Origin: CAYFUR01 sp964346275
Lineage (GTDB): Bacteria > Sumerlaeota > Sumerlaeia > SLMS01
Direction of reading: 5' to 3'
Assembly (NCBI GenBank): GCA_964346275.1
Contig: CAYFUR010000002.1
Span: 1 to 64,000, forward strand
Length of the DNA stretch: 64,000 nucleotides
Part shown: positions 33,462-43,012 of the stretch, one piece after another
How positions within the stretch are numbered: the stretch's first letter is position 1
Layout of the letters: each line of letters opens with the position of its first letter
Translations under genes and position numbers: made by a program
The notes under the pieces: model-generated
What the model was told of the DNA's origin: nothing
Seen by the model: only the letters and a program-made list of their open reading frames with translations
Database searches by the model: none

Positions 33462-34934
33462 ATGAAGAAAGTTCTGTGTGCAGCGACGAGCGCCGCAGCG
33501 CTCACCATGTTCACCGGATCGATCGCGCTCTCTGCGCCGGGTGATCCTATTTTCTATGACAATTTTGAAAAAAACAGCTGGCAACTCTGGACCGGTCACT
33601 TTGATCAGTCCGGTTCTGTCGCCAATGGAAACGTCAGCGTTGCCGGCGGGGAACTTGTCTTTGCCGACGACGACGATGCAACCGACGTGCTTGTCAGCAC
33701 GGCGGAACATACCGCCGATGTCGAAGTCGAAACCGTTCTGACTTTCAATGCCACAGCGTCCGGCGCCTTCTTTTCTGTCGGACTTTCTGGGGCGACAGCG
33801 GGCGGTAGCCAATTCGACGCGGATGTGTTCGAAGACGGCGGCAGCTATCGTCTCGGAGTCTTTGACGCGCCGGGTGGAGGCTATGGAGGATCCGACGTCG
33901 CTCTGAGCCCCGCACCTGCGGTGGATGGCTCCCAGAGTTATCGCATGACCGTCACACGCAGCGGCACCGATATTACAGTGACGCTGGAAACAGCCGACGG
34001 CGCGACTCAGCTTGGTACCACCACCCGCGATGTTTCGGCCGTCCCGAACTCGGCGGACTTCGGGTTGCTCTTCCTGAAATGCTTTGAGTTTGATGCCGCT
34101 CTTGAAAGCATCACGATGTCAGAGACCGCGACAAGTACCGTCCTTTTGGACGATGATTTCGATGGCAGCGGGATCGACCTGGCCAACTGGTTTGCCGAGC
34201 CGAACCCCGACGTAAATGAAGGTGGCTCAGGCGGCATGCGCATCTTTAATTTCGCCGCAAGCTCGCCGCAGGTCGGCGGATCACGTCCGGACCTTCAGGG
34301 TGATGGAATTCTGACTGTCCGCGGCGGGGCGGCCACTTCCTCGGAGTTTTACAGCCGGGTTCCAAGCCGCTGGAATGGCGCTGAGTATCCGTGGTATGGG
34401 GACATTGATCTGGCTTGCGTGGTTGACTTGATCGAGGATTCCAACGCATTGGCCCAGTTGAGCATCGGTCTGGACAACCGGACGAACGAGGGCGCTCGCT
34501 ATGGCGTCCTTCTCGACGGATCGACCAGCGGTTCCATCAACGGAGCCAATAATCCCAGTCTCCACATCGTGGAATGTGGCGGGGCCAAGGGTTTTGGCGC
34601 CACGACGGCCATCGATTGGTCTTCCTCTGTCTTCGGAACTTCCGTTTCCCTGGACGGTCTTTGGGATCCAGCAACGGAAACGGCATTCCTGCATATCCAG
34701 CGCGATGGAAATAACTTCTCCTCCTTTGTCAGCGATTCGCTGGGCGGCTCGCCGCTCGGCGGCACAGCTTCAGCCGATCTCACGGCGCAGGCACCCAACG
34801 CCTCCGGCCAGATCGTTCTGACGGGTCATCGCGGCACGGCGGAAATCGACGACCTCGCCACGTGGGAACACAGCGCCAGCCAGTCCTGGACGCTCCCTGC
34901 TCCGACGAACGTGAAAGACTGGATGCTCTACTGA
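33462..34934 (+). CDS. Secreted protein with concanavalin/LamG-like repeats
   Basis: The ATG at 33462 has AAAGGAGGC eight bases upstream. The 490-residue product has a signal peptide (about residues 3-25, ending near ALSAPGD). The mature part is beta-rich with high Gly, Ser, Thr and Asp content and low charge. Two related halves (about 28-215 and 225-480) each begin with DNFE/DDDFDGS, have a central TVTR- or hydrophobic-strand region and carry several isolated aromatic residues, as in concanavalin A-like or LamG-like lectin folds. These often bind glycans, but no catalytic residues can be assigned. No anchor or sorting motif is seen at the C-terminus (ends VKDWMLY). LacI-type control suggests induction by a sugar. 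Confidence 0.75.
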   Translation: MKKVLCAATSAAALTMFTGSIALSAPGDPIFYDNFEKNSWQLWTGHFDQSGSVANGNVSVAGGELVFADDDDATDVLVSTAEHTADVEVETVLTFNATASGAFFSVGLSGATAGGSQFDADVFEDGGSYRLGVFDAPGGGYGGSDVALSPAPAVDGSQSYRMTVTRSGTDITVTLETADGATQLGTTTRDVSAVPNSADFGLLFLKCFEFDAALESITMSETATSTVLLDDDFDGSGIDLANWFAEPNPDVNEGGSGGMRIFNFAASSPQVGGSRPDLQGDGILTVRGGAATSSEFYSRVPSRWNGAEYPWYGDIDLACVVDLIEDSNALAQLSIGLDNRTNEGARYGVLLDGSTSGSINGANNPSLHIVECGGAKGFGATTAIDWSSSVFGTSVSLDGLWDPATETAFLHIQRDGNNFSSFVSDSLGGSPLGGTASADLTAQAPNASGQIVLTGHRGTAEIDDLATWEHSASQSWTLPAPTNVKDWMLY

Positions 34935-35009
34935 GCTGAGAAAGCCCGGCTGGCATGTAGTGAAGGAAATAAAAGACGAGTCTTCTTCGTCATAGGGGTA
35001 GAAGTGATG

Positions 35010-35043
35010 CGGTCCTGGTTCCTCGCGAACCGGGACCGTTTTC
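35010..35043 (+). terminator. Strong Rho-independent terminator after the secreted protein gene
   Basis: CGGTCCTGGTTC (35010-35021) pairs with GAACCGGGACCG (35027-35038), 12 bp with one T-G pair, around a five-base loop. TTTTC follows. Confidence 0.9.
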
Positions 35044-35185
35044 ATCCCTCCTGCCCTGTGACTTATTCCCCTTGAGCATTCCAGGAAAAGATGCCAAAGA
35101 GACGCCCATCAGCAACAGTCGTTTCGATCGGCCCATGTTGTTTTCCGAGTTTCGGGGGAGCCCACGAAGAAGGCCCCTTTTCGGC

Positions 35186-35215
35186 TTGCAACTTGAGTGA
35201 AATGAGAGACATAGT
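35186..35215 (+). promoter_or_regulatory. Candidate promoter of the HU/IHF gene
   Basis: TTGCAA (35186-35191), 18-base spacer, CATAGT (35210-35215). Both boxes are 4/6 to consensus. The position, about 50 bases before the start codon, is reasonable. Confidence 0.4.
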
Positions 35216-35262
35216 GCCTCTCAATCGACGAGCGACCCTTCACACGAGGCGAAAGGCGGGCC

Positions 35263-35571
35263 ATGGTTAAGGCAGATATTATCAAGCGCGTTGCGGCCGA
35301 TCTCTACATGAAGGACAAGGACGCCCTTTTCGTTGTCGATTCGATCATCGACAGCATGAGGGATATTATCATCCGCGATCAGCGCCTGGAGATCCGCGAT
35401 TTTGGCGTCTTCCAGGTGAAACAGCGGAAACCGCGTATCGGCCGGAATCCGAAAAACAAGGTCGCTTATCCGATCCCGCCCCACAAAGTTGTCACGTTCA
35501 AATCGGGCAAGCATCTGAAGGATTTGCCGAAAGCGACAGCGGATTCGGATCAGGATGACGATGTCGAGTGA
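35263..35571 (+). CDS. HU/IHF family DNA-binding protein
   Basis: The 102-residue protein is a histone-like nucleoid protein that bends DNA. It has the HU N-terminal helices (MVKADIIKRVAADLY), the central RDFGVFQVKQRKPR strand pair with the conserved GRNPK motif that inserts into the minor groove, and a C-terminal extension (about residues 86-102) ending in an acidic QDDDVE tail. The acidic extension is longer than in E. coli HU and may tune binding. It is monocistronic and converges with the leftward lipoprotein gene, whose end lies 16 bp away. Confidence 0.92.
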   Translation: MVKADIIKRVAADLYMKDKDALFVVDSIIDSMRDIIIRDQRLEIRDFGVFQVKQRKPRIGRNPKNKVAYPIPPHKVVTFKSGKHLKDLPKATADSDQDDDVE

Positions 35572-35587
35572 GTGGAGGGGGCCAGCT

Positions 35588-36802
35588 TCACCGGCCAAGC
35601 GCCAGTCGTAATTCCTGAAATCCTTCGGGGCGGTCGAGCAAGTCCGAAGCAGCCAGCACGATGACTCCCCCGCCGCGCCGCCGAATGCGCTCGATGGCGG
35701 CTGGCCAGTTCGCATCTTCCGAAATTTCAACAGCTCCCCACATTGAGGAATCATCGGGCAGAGCCGCCTTGGCCGTCAGCATGGTGCCTTCCACGGAAGC
35801 CCACCAGGCATAGCCCGCGGATTCAGCTTTTTTCTGATCAAGCAAGCCAGGTTCCCAGAACCCAAGCGCGACGGCTCGGACAAGGTGGCCGCTGCTGGTT
35901 CGGGAATACTCGGCCGGCAACCAGGGGTGGTCCTGCTCGATTTCAGCCTCAGGCACGGCCCAGTTCCACCCCTGCCTTTGATGAACCTGGTAGGGCCCAT
36001 CAGCGAGTCCGGCCAGCCCCGGTGGAGATTCGGGAGCCGCCATGGCGATTGCAGTGCGGGCGCTCAAAAGAAAATCCTTCATTACCAAAGCACGCCATGC
36101 GATCCACGCATCCCAGAGAGGCCCTCGACCTTCCGGACTGTATGGGAAATCCGGAGGACTGGCCCCTGTCAAGGCGCCGGGCCATTGCTTGAGCGTGGTG
36201 CCCAGCCATCCTTCGAAAGCCCGCCTCCCGCAAGGGCCGGCGTCGGCCAGAACCGAGCCGAATCCCAGGCCGGAGAGAATAATCGTCTGGACATCGGGTT
36301 CCGAGGCCAGTTCCTCGATGGCTTTCAATTCGCGCTCGACGACCTCCGGGCATGCGGGAGAAAGAAGCCGCGGAAACCCTTCCCGTCTATACAAAGGCGC
36401 AAGTTCATATTGCGAACCATTCCACCGCGCTTCCCGGGAAGTCCATTCGGCGGGGTCATCAGGGCTGGCGATGAACAACGGAAGCGCCGCCATCACGCCG
36501 AGCCGTTCCGACTTGGCGGCGGCGATCAGGCCCTGCTGGTTCGAGAAGACTTCCTGCCCGTCTTGACTTCTGGCTTCGATGGCCAGGTGCGTGACTCCCG
36601 AGGCCCGCGCCGCCTGGCAGAAACGATTGCGCAAAGACGGGTCTCGGAGGCGCTCGCCCGTGCCAGCCCAGTCCACCCAGAGCACAACGGGCCGGGAGCC
36701 CGGCGAAGGCCGGGAGTCCGATCCCGGACCCGCGAAATACGCGCATCCTTGGAGCAGCGAGAGGAGGCCAAGAAGCGCAACCACGAAGGCTCGAGGCCGC
36801 AT
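35588..36802 (-). CDS. Lipoprotein with glycoside-hydrolase-like TIM barrel
   Basis: The ATG at 36802 follows GGAGAG and starts a lipoprotein signal (LLGLLSLLQGC; Cys19 is the lipid-modified residue), so earlier in-frame starts are rejected. The 404-residue product begins its mature domain with RPVVLWVDWAG...GVTHLAIEARSQDGQE, a pattern reminiscent of GHL10-type (DUF187) TIM barrels, followed by alternating strand/helix segments and a terminal RIRRRGGGVIVLAASDL. The family call is weak because no catalytic acid pair can be pinned down. It follows the giant peptidase lipoprotein by 28 bp and is probably cotranscribed. Confidence 0.65.
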   Translation of the reverse strand: MRPRAFVVALLGLLSLLQGCAYFAGPGSDSRPSPGSRPVVLWVDWAGTGERLRDPSLRNRFCQAARASGVTHLAIEARSQDGQEVFSNQQGLIAAAKSERLGVMAALPLFIASPDDPAEWTSREARWNGSQYELAPLYRREGFPRLLSPACPEVVERELKAIEELASEPDVQTIILSGLGFGSVLADAGPCGRRAFEGWLGTTLKQWPGALTGASPPDFPYSPEGRGPLWDAWIAWRALVMKDFLLSARTAIAMAAPESPPGLAGLADGPYQVHQRQGWNWAVPEAEIEQDHPWLPAEYSRTSSGHLVRAVALGFWEPGLLDQKKAESAGYAWWASVEGTMLTAKAALPDDSSMWGAVEISEDANWPAAIERIRRRGGGVIVLAASDLLDRPEGFQELRLALGR

Positions 36803-36830
36803 CCGCTCTCCACCGCCGGGGGGTGTCATT

Positions 36831-39800
36831 TTATTCATCGACGACGGAGGAAGCCCGCATTTGGCTCCCTTTGAGCGCCACGGTAAAGGTGATCGCCATC
36901 TCCTCGGACAGTGAATCGAGATCACGCACCTGCCAGACATGAACCGCCTCGGCGGTTTCCCCGGCGGGAACACGATCGAGCAAAACCTCAGCGATCTTGT
37001 TTTCCTCGGTTTGCTGGCGCGATTCATAGAAACTCACCGAAACAGATTTCGCGTCCGTTTCGCCCTTGTTGGCCACCTTGGCAATCAGAACGACATCGCC
37101 ACGCTCTTGGCCCCGGCCGACGATCAGTTCGCCCGGCTCCAGATCTGCCTTCTCGCGCACATGAAGGGGAATGGGAAGGCTGTTGTTGGATTTGTCCGAT
37201 TCGATCAGGCGGTCCGAGGCGTCAATACGAGCAAAAATTTCATAGCGCCCCGCATTATCTGCGGGATCCCAACGCAACCGTATATTCCGGCTCTCTCCCG
37301 GCGCAATGGGAGCGACCGAGATCAGATCGCTCCCCGTCATATCGCGCAACACCTCTCCATGTTCAAAACTCTCATCGAGAAAGAGTCCGGCTTCCACCGG
37401 CGGAGAAGGCACTCTGCCTCGATTCTCGACTTGCAGGTCCACAAAGACCGTCAGTCCGTCGGACAAAGGCCGCGGAGAGACTTCGACAGAACCAGGCACG
37501 ATCGCGAGATCGGGAAGCTTTGCCGGCGGGAAATCCCAAAACACCCTCTGGGGTTCGCGACTCTCTGGATCGTCTATTGTTTCCATCGCGACCTCGATTT
37601 CCACTGGCTCTTCGATTTGCAGGGGGAGGGAGACACTTTCATTCACGAGTGCGCTCCTTCCGGCGGCGACTCGGAACTGGGGCCGTTCGAATGTGTCCGC
37701 CTGGCGCCCTTTATAGACGACCCGGCCCGTGATGACCACGTTACGATCGTCCGAGCCAGTATTATATACGATCATGGCCAGCCTGGGTGAGCCGCTTACG
37801 CCGGTGGCCGAAGAGAGTTCAATGCTTTCCCGGGCGATCTCGACCCTGCCCCTGCCGGATTCTGGAACGATGAAGAACTTGTTTGCAGAGCGGCTCGGCA
37901 GGTTGTCCTTCATCCAGGCATGACTGGGATGCTCAAGCCGAAACCGGGCCGTATATCCACCAGGACCAGGCACATCAAAACCGATCTTCCGAAAGATCCG
38001 CTCCCGGGGTTCCAGCTCCAAATCCTCTTCCTCGCGCTGGAGTACCGCGCCATCCGCAGTCCGCAGCTCACTCACCAAATGGGCCGTTCGCGCCTCCTCC
38101 ATTTGATTTCCGATCACGAGAGACCACGCCTTTTTGCCAGACGGGGCCTCCTCCGGACCCAACTCGTTCAATTCCTCCAGAAGCACGTCTCCGCCAAGGC
38201 GGACCAGCCTTGCATCCGATGGTCTGAGCGCCTTCTCTTCCCCGCTCTTGCCGGGCGGCAGGCGAAGCGTCGGATCTCCGAGGAACAGAAACATTCGCGA
38301 GTGATTATCCCGCGGCTCGTGGGCTTGATAGTAGATGCGAGACAGTTCCGCCAAAACGCCTTGGCTTCGCACACCAAGGTTCGTCCAGGCACGGAGAAAG
38401 CCTTCCGCCATGACTTTGTGATCGTTCAGAAAGCCAGGGCCCGAGGGCATGAAGGCGCCGATCGCACCCTTGCCCGGATGGCGCATAAAATCCTCTGCAA
38501 TGCACACATTCCACGGGCGCAGAGGATAGTCCACCACGGCGTTATTACAGGTGAAGGAAGTAACAAAGGGAAGGCGTTCGCCGTTCTTCAGACGCAGGAT
38601 ATCGCTGTTAGGCGTCCCGCCGCCGAACCAGAATCGCTGGTTGCTCCAGAGATTCGGCGCCCCGTGGCCAAAGAACATCACAACACCGGCGCCCTGGTTA
38701 AACTGATTTTCGATGGCGGAAGTCAACAGCGGGCTGACCTTGGAGTCCTCTTCACGCCTGATGAGATGTTCGGGAAGGTAATAATTATCTTCCCAGGCAA
38801 AGCTGTCTGCCGCGAGCATCCGATGCTCGAAGTCCCGGGCCAGGTGCCTGCCTGTCACTTCGTCCAGCGATTCGGCAAATCCACCGGTGTCAGCCACCGA
38901 GAGGAGGCGGCCCGCCCACTCCGAAGGAACATCCTGTTGCTGTCTATATGTTGAGGCGTTCCGAACCCAGGACAGCGCGTCCTCGGGAGTCGTGCTCGAA
39001 ACGCGGCCAATGATCAGGTCCGCCGCCTCGTCCGATCCGGTGAGCCAGCTATACAAGCTATCGGTGGAAAAGCGAGCCTTCTGGCGTCCCGTGAGCTGGC
39101 GGGTCAGCGGGATCGGCATGTAGTTGGGCACATCGTCTCCGGAAAGATTGCGGCCATCGCTGCTGGAATCGCCAATCAGAATCGCGGCAACCGGGCGCCT
39201 GCCCTCCCACTCGGTAACAGCTCTGGCCAGGAAACGCCGGATCGCCTCGCTGGAAAGCTCTCCGTAGTTAAAGGACTCATAGAGAGTTTCCACATCAACG
39301 GCCAGCGGCTCGTAACCCTGCTTTTGCAAATCACGGGCGAGCAACTGGGCCGCTTTCTGAAAAAGCTGATGGTGAACGATCAGTATATCAGCGGATCGAT
39401 CGGTCTTTGTCCAATCGATCCATCTGCTGCGGCTCGGCGCGGGCGCCTTCGGAACAGATGCCTTCGCTGCAACAAGGAGATCCGTATCAGGAGCGACTTC
39501 ACAGGAAAGGAAAGTACCCTCTTCGCCTTCGGCTGGCGTGAGAAGTGACGGAGAATCTGGCTCGGTCAAGTCCAGGACCCAGAAATCGTCCGCCTGCCAA
39601 TTGCTGAAATCGAGGCGTTTCAGACCAGGTTCGAAAGCGGAGATCTCCGGAAAATGAATGGGATACGCTTCCAGACCATCCAAGGCGAATCGGCTTGGAT
39701 AGCGAATTTCGAGATTGTCGAGCCAGATTGCGGATTGCTCCGGAGCGTCCGGCGTGCTGGAGCGCGTTTCCACAATTTGAAGCGACATTCTGTTCCTGTG

Positions 39801-41210
39801 CCGCTGAAACTCGTCGGCGCGAAAGCTCACGGGATAGGAATTCTGTCGAAAAACGAGTGCGATTCGCCTCTCCCCACCGCCGTTCAAAGAGTAGGAAAGC
39901 TCCTTATTCCGGAGGTAACGTTGCTCCGGCGTATAGATGTTCAGCGTGAGAGTCGTGGAATCATCGGCGGGGCTGGCGACAAGGCCTGGCAAGTCGAATT
40001 GGATTTCCGTTTCGTCCTGTTCGTAAAGATCCGCCCACGTCCAGGTGATATTCTGAATACTCAGAAAGGCACCGAAATCGGTCTGCCGCTCATTATCTTC
40101 TTCAACAACAATGCGGCGAGTGAACTGGGAAAGCGCCTCTCCCCCGCCGCCAGACTCCGGAGATTCCATCGCCGCGAATTCGCGGCCTTCGGGCAAGCTG
40201 CCAAGATAGTAAACGCTTTCCAGTGTTTCTTCCGAGTCGTTCCCCTCGGCGTAAAAGATCAGCTCGCGCCCCTGGTGAAAGCCGCTGCCGCCTTCTGCTC
40301 CCGATTTGTCTATCAGGTGAATGGGGACCCTGGAACCTCTGTGTAGAATCTGGACGCGTTCCGGTTCGATGGTGCTGGAATCAATCCCGGCCTGGGCGAA
40401 CCACTGGCCATCGATCTTATAGAGGCCATCTTTCCTGATTGGTATTTTTAACCATGGAATACGGGGAGAGTCTTCAGGCCGCGGCTGCCATTCCGCCGGG
40501 CTTTCCAGGGACGTGTAGACTTCCTGCTGGAGAAACCGCTCGAAGACTTCCGGCACGAGCAGCGTCTTTTCGATCATATCGCGATAGAGAGTGCCGTCTT
40601 CCCAGGCCGCGTCGCTCGATGGCTGCGCTGGTTCCGCCGCCTTGGGATAGCGCGCGGCGAGTTCGTAGGAAGCGATTTCGTAAACTGAGCCCTCATGATG
40701 CACTCGAACGGGATGGCGAACAGCCAGGCGCCCGGCGCGCAAACCACGAAAATGGCCAAATTCACCCAGTTCGATTTGTTTCTCAATCCGCGGAAGCACG
40801 TTTCTCTTCAGAAGACTCTTTTCCTCGGAGAAGAGATCGACTTCCTCGCCGGTTTTCAAAGAGCGGAGTGAAAGCGCCTGAATATCAAGCCCGAGGTCGC
40901 CCTCGGGAATCGCAAAGAGATAGACATCATGGGTGTCGTGGCGAATGGGGACTTCGCGCCTGATCGTGGTCGCCTCGGCAGAGACCACCACATTTTCCGG
41001 ACGTGTCAGCAGGCCTTGCGGGGGACGCCCGTCGTAGAGAGCGGTTTCGGATCGTTCGGGGGCTGCCGCTTCAGTAAGGGCCTTGGACTCGGCCGCGTTC
41101 GAGCGTGACGACTCGGAGCAGCCGGACGCCGTCAGTCCGAAGAGGAGCAACGTGGTCAGCAGGAGTTGGAGTGTCAGAGGGGATCCGGATGGTGTGGAAA
41201 AGAGTATCAT
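36831..41210 (-). CDS. Giant lipoprotein with gingipain-type (C25) peptidase domain and CARDB repeats
   Basis: The 1459-residue product starts with a lipoprotein signal (LLTTLLLFGLTASGC). A long N-terminal region (about 40-600) of beta-rich domains precedes a C25-like caspase/gingipain fold (about 600-975). Catalytic candidates are H849 in FFGHGAPNLW and C888 in TSFTCNNAV, the expected order for the family. The FLFLGDPTLRLP motif closes the domain, as in PorU and gingipains. The C-terminus holds about two CARDB-type beta domains (about 1150-1440). There is no type IX sorting domain, so it is probably anchored on the outer membrane by its lipid. Related proteins process cell-surface proteins or degrade peptides. 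The start codon has no clear ribosome binding site. Confidence 0.85.
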   Translation of the reverse strand: MILFSTPSGSPLTLQLLLTTLLLFGLTASGCSESSRSNAAESKALTEAAAPERSETALYDGRPPQGLLTRPENVVVSAEATTIRREVPIRHDTHDVYLFAIPEGDLGLDIQALSLRSLKTGEEVDLFSEEKSLLKRNVLPRIEKQIELGEFGHFRGLRAGRLAVRHPVRVHHEGSVYEIASYELAARYPKAAEPAQPSSDAAWEDGTLYRDMIEKTLLVPEVFERFLQQEVYTSLESPAEWQPRPEDSPRIPWLKIPIRKDGLYKIDGQWFAQAGIDSSTIEPERVQILHRGSRVPIHLIDKSGAEGGSGFHQGRELIFYAEGNDSEETLESVYYLGSLPEGREFAAMESPESGGGGEALSQFTRRIVVEEDNERQTDFGAFLSIQNITWTWADLYEQDETEIQFDLPGLVASPADDSTTLTLNIYTPEQRYLRNKELSYSLNGGGERRIALVFRQNSYPVSFRADEFQRHRNRMSLQIVETRSSTPDAPEQSAIWLDNLEIRYPSRFALDGLEAYPIHFPEISAFEPGLKRLDFSNWQADDFWVLDLTEPDSPSLLTPAEGEEGTFLSCEVAPDTDLLVAAKASVPKAPAPSRSRWIDWTKTDRSADILIVHHQLFQKAAQLLARDLQKQGYEPLAVDVETLYESFNYGELSSEAIRRFLARAVTEWEGRRPVAAILIGDSSSDGRNLSGDDVPNYMPIPLTRQLTGRQKARFSTDSLYSWLTGSDEAADLIIGRVSSTTPEDALSWVRNASTYRQQQDVPSEWAGRLLSVADTGGFAESLDEVTGRHLARDFEHRMLAADSFAWEDNYYLPEHLIRREEDSKVSPLLTSAIENQFNQGAGVVMFFGHGAPNLWSNQRFWFGGGTPNSDILRLKNGERLPFVTSFTCNNAVVDYPLRPWNVCIAEDFMRHPGKGAIGAFMPSGPGFLNDHKVMAEGFLRAWTNLGVRSQGVLAELSRIYYQAHEPRDNHSRMFLFLGDPTLRLPPGKSGEEKALRPSDARLVRLGGDVLLEELNELGPEEAPSGKKAWSLVIGNQMEEARTAHLVSELRTADGAVLQREEEDLELEPRERIFRKIGFDVPGPGGYTARFRLEHPSHAWMKDNLPSRSANKFFIVPESGRGRVEIARESIELSSATGVSGSPRLAMIVYNTGSDDRNVVITGRVVYKGRQADTFERPQFRVAAGRSALVNESVSLPLQIEEPVEIEVAMETIDDPESREPQRVFWDFPPAKLPDLAIVPGSVEVSPRPLSDGLTVFVDLQVENRGRVPSPPVEAGLFLDESFEHGEVLRDMTGSDLISVAPIAPGESRNIRLRWDPADNAGRYEIFARIDASDRLIESDKSNNSLPIPLHVREKADLEPGELIVGRGQERGDVVLIAKVANKGETDAKSVSVSFYESRQQTEENKIAEVLLDRVPAGETAEAVHVWQVRDLDSLSEEMAITFTVALKGSQMRASSVVDE

Positions 41211-41355
41211 GCGCGCGCCAGTCAGCGGGAAATATCATTGGCGGCGGGACCATACTCGATTCAGAGAAAAGAGCAAGCAGCAAGCATGCGCCGACCGCCA
41301 CTCTTCCGCCTTCCGATAACCGACCCGGGCCAGAGCTGTTTCGTTTGACTGGTCA

Positions 41356-42660
41356 TCAGCCGCCGCGCCCCAGAAGGCCTAGCTGGCGGGCGGCTCCTTC
41401 GATGGCCTCCAGGGCTCGCGCCAGCTGGTCTTCCGTGTGTGTGGCCATAATGCTCAGGCGAATCAGCCCTCGATTCGGCGGTGAGGCTGGGGCAACAACC
41501 GGATTTACGAAAACTCCCGCATCGTGAAGCATTCGCCAAAAGCGAAAGCACATCTCGGTCTCGCCCACAACAACAGGAATGATCGGCGTTTCCGAAACTC
41601 CCGTGTCAAAGCCCATGCGCCGAAGGTTTTCCAGCATGAATCGGGTGTTTTTCCAAAGCAGCTCAAGGCGTTCTGGCTCCTCGAGAATGATCTCGATCGC
41701 TTTTCGCGCCGCGGCGACACAGGCCGGGGCCATGGAGGCGGAAAAAATCAGCGAGCGCGCATGATGTTTCAGGTAATCGATCACAACCCGGTCACCGGCA
41801 ACAAAGCCACCGATGGAAGCCAGGGATTTGGAAAACGTCCCCCCGATCAGATCGATTTCCTCGGTCAATCCGAAGTGATCCGCCGTGCCGTTACCAACCT
41901 TCCCGAGCACCCCAACCGAGTGGGCATCGTCCACGAAAATCGTGGCCTCGTGTTTCTTGCAGACTTCCACAATCTCCGGCAGGCGGGCGATATCCCCCTC
42001 CATGGAGTAAATTCCGTCCACTACCACCATTTTGCCTTTGGCATTGCTCTGGCCCAGCAGCCGATCGAGATCGCCGACATCATTATGGAGAAACTTCATC
42101 GTCTTGCCAAAGCCGAGGCGGGCACCATCGACGATGGAGGCATGATCTGTTCGATCGATGAAAATGCTGTCTTCCCGGCCAACAAGGGCGGAAATGACCC
42201 CCAGGTTCGTTTGGTAACCGGTCGTGAAGCAGAGAGCCGCTTCTTTTTCCAGATAGTCGGCGATGAGCTCTTCCAGCTCGATGTGGATCTTGAGAGTACC
42301 ATTGAGAAAACGCGAGCCCGCGCAACCGCTGCCATACTCCTCGAGCGCCTTGGCTGCAGCTTCTTTGACCCGAGAGTCGCTGGTGAGGCCCATATAGCTG
42401 TTGGAGCCGAGCATGAGCATTCGCTTGCCCGCGATCTCCACCTCGGTGTCCTGGCCGGATTCGATCGTCCGGAAATAGGGATAGATACCGAGGCTCCGCA
42501 ATTCGTCCGCGCGAGTGAACCCCCGGCATTTTGCCAGGAGAGGAGTACTCTTACTGGACGAAATCTGACTGGGGCGTGGAGCCGTGCGATGTCTTGCCGC
42601 AGCGCCCGGGCTCATGAGTTTGTGACGCAGATCTTTGCTGCCGCCAACCGTCTGGTCCAT
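41356..42660 (-). CDS. Alpha-oxoamine synthase, serine palmitoyltransferase-like
   Basis: The PLP enzyme family includes serine palmitoyltransferase, KBL, HemA and BioF. The ATG at 42660 is used because AGGAA lies nine bases upstream; the longer frame starts with TTG. The PLP lysine is K278 in GTFSKSLAS. The stretch following it, GGFVAGDRVVIDYLKHHARSLIFSASMAPA, has the HHARSLIFSAS form typical of bacterial serine palmitoyltransferases, while KBL and BioF usually show RSRPYLFSN. That supports a role in sphingolipid or related lipid formation from serine and an acyl group. No ceramide or acyl-carrier genes are adjacent, so KBL-like activity remains possible. Confidence 0.8.
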   Translation of the reverse strand: MDQTVGGSKDLRHKLMSPGAAARHRTAPRPSQISSSKSTPLLAKCRGFTRADELRSLGIYPYFRTIESGQDTEVEIAGKRMLMLGSNSYMGLTSDSRVKEAAAKALEEYGSGCAGSRFLNGTLKIHIELEELIADYLEKEAALCFTTGYQTNLGVISALVGREDSIFIDRTDHASIVDGARLGFGKTMKFLHNDVGDLDRLLGQSNAKGKMVVVDGIYSMEGDIARLPEIVEVCKKHEATIFVDDAHSVGVLGKVGNGTADHFGLTEEIDLIGGTFSKSLASIGGFVAGDRVVIDYLKHHARSLIFSASMAPACVAAARKAIEIILEEPERLELLWKNTRFMLENLRRMGFDTGVSETPIIPVVVGETEMCFRFWRMLHDAGVFVNPVVAPASPPNRGLIRLSIMATHTEDQLARALEAIEGAARQLGLLGRGG

Positions 42661-43012
42661 CGAGGAAGTTCCTATGCGGTGGAATCCTGGTTTTGCCCCA
42701 ATCTTCGGCAAACCATTCTGGGGGGTGGGCCGTCACCTTCGGCGTAATTTATTCCAGTATTCAAGCCCTGCAATCAGACCGGGACGAAAACACTGTCAAA
42801 CAGATTGTGGATGCAAAATAGTGAGAGCAGGGGACTTGGGGCAACGTTTTTCCCACATGAGAAGGCCTTGGATATCTTCCTGACAGAAGGCGCTTTATTG
42901 ATTATTTCGCCCCGCCCGAAACTTGCATGACATTGAGGAACAGCCTTGCCATGCCTTGCGACTGTGCTTCAATTTGAAACATGATCAGATGCAGTGGCCC
43001 TTTGGATGAAAT
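42661..43012. other. Divergent intergenic region
   Basis: A 352-base gap between the leftward oxoamine synthase and the rightward sigma-54 activator. A perfect TTGACA on the minus strand (42799-42794) could be the -35 of the synthase gene but lacks a good -10. No sigma-54 -24/-12 pair was found. No RNA gene or repeat is evident. Confidence 0.5.

Larger units (their letters stand above)
34935..35262. other. Intergenic region with terminator and HU promoter
   Basis: The first part holds the terminator at 35010-35043. The middle (about 35044-35180) shows no gene or clear motif. The last part holds a candidate promoter for the HU gene (35186-35215). No ribosome binding site is visible before the HU start. 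Confidence 0.6.

Noticed and set aside
42661..43012. Possible sigma-54 promoter next to the sigma-54 activator gene
   Set aside because: No TGGCAC-N5-TTGC pair with the required spacing was found in the gap or near the adjacent genes.
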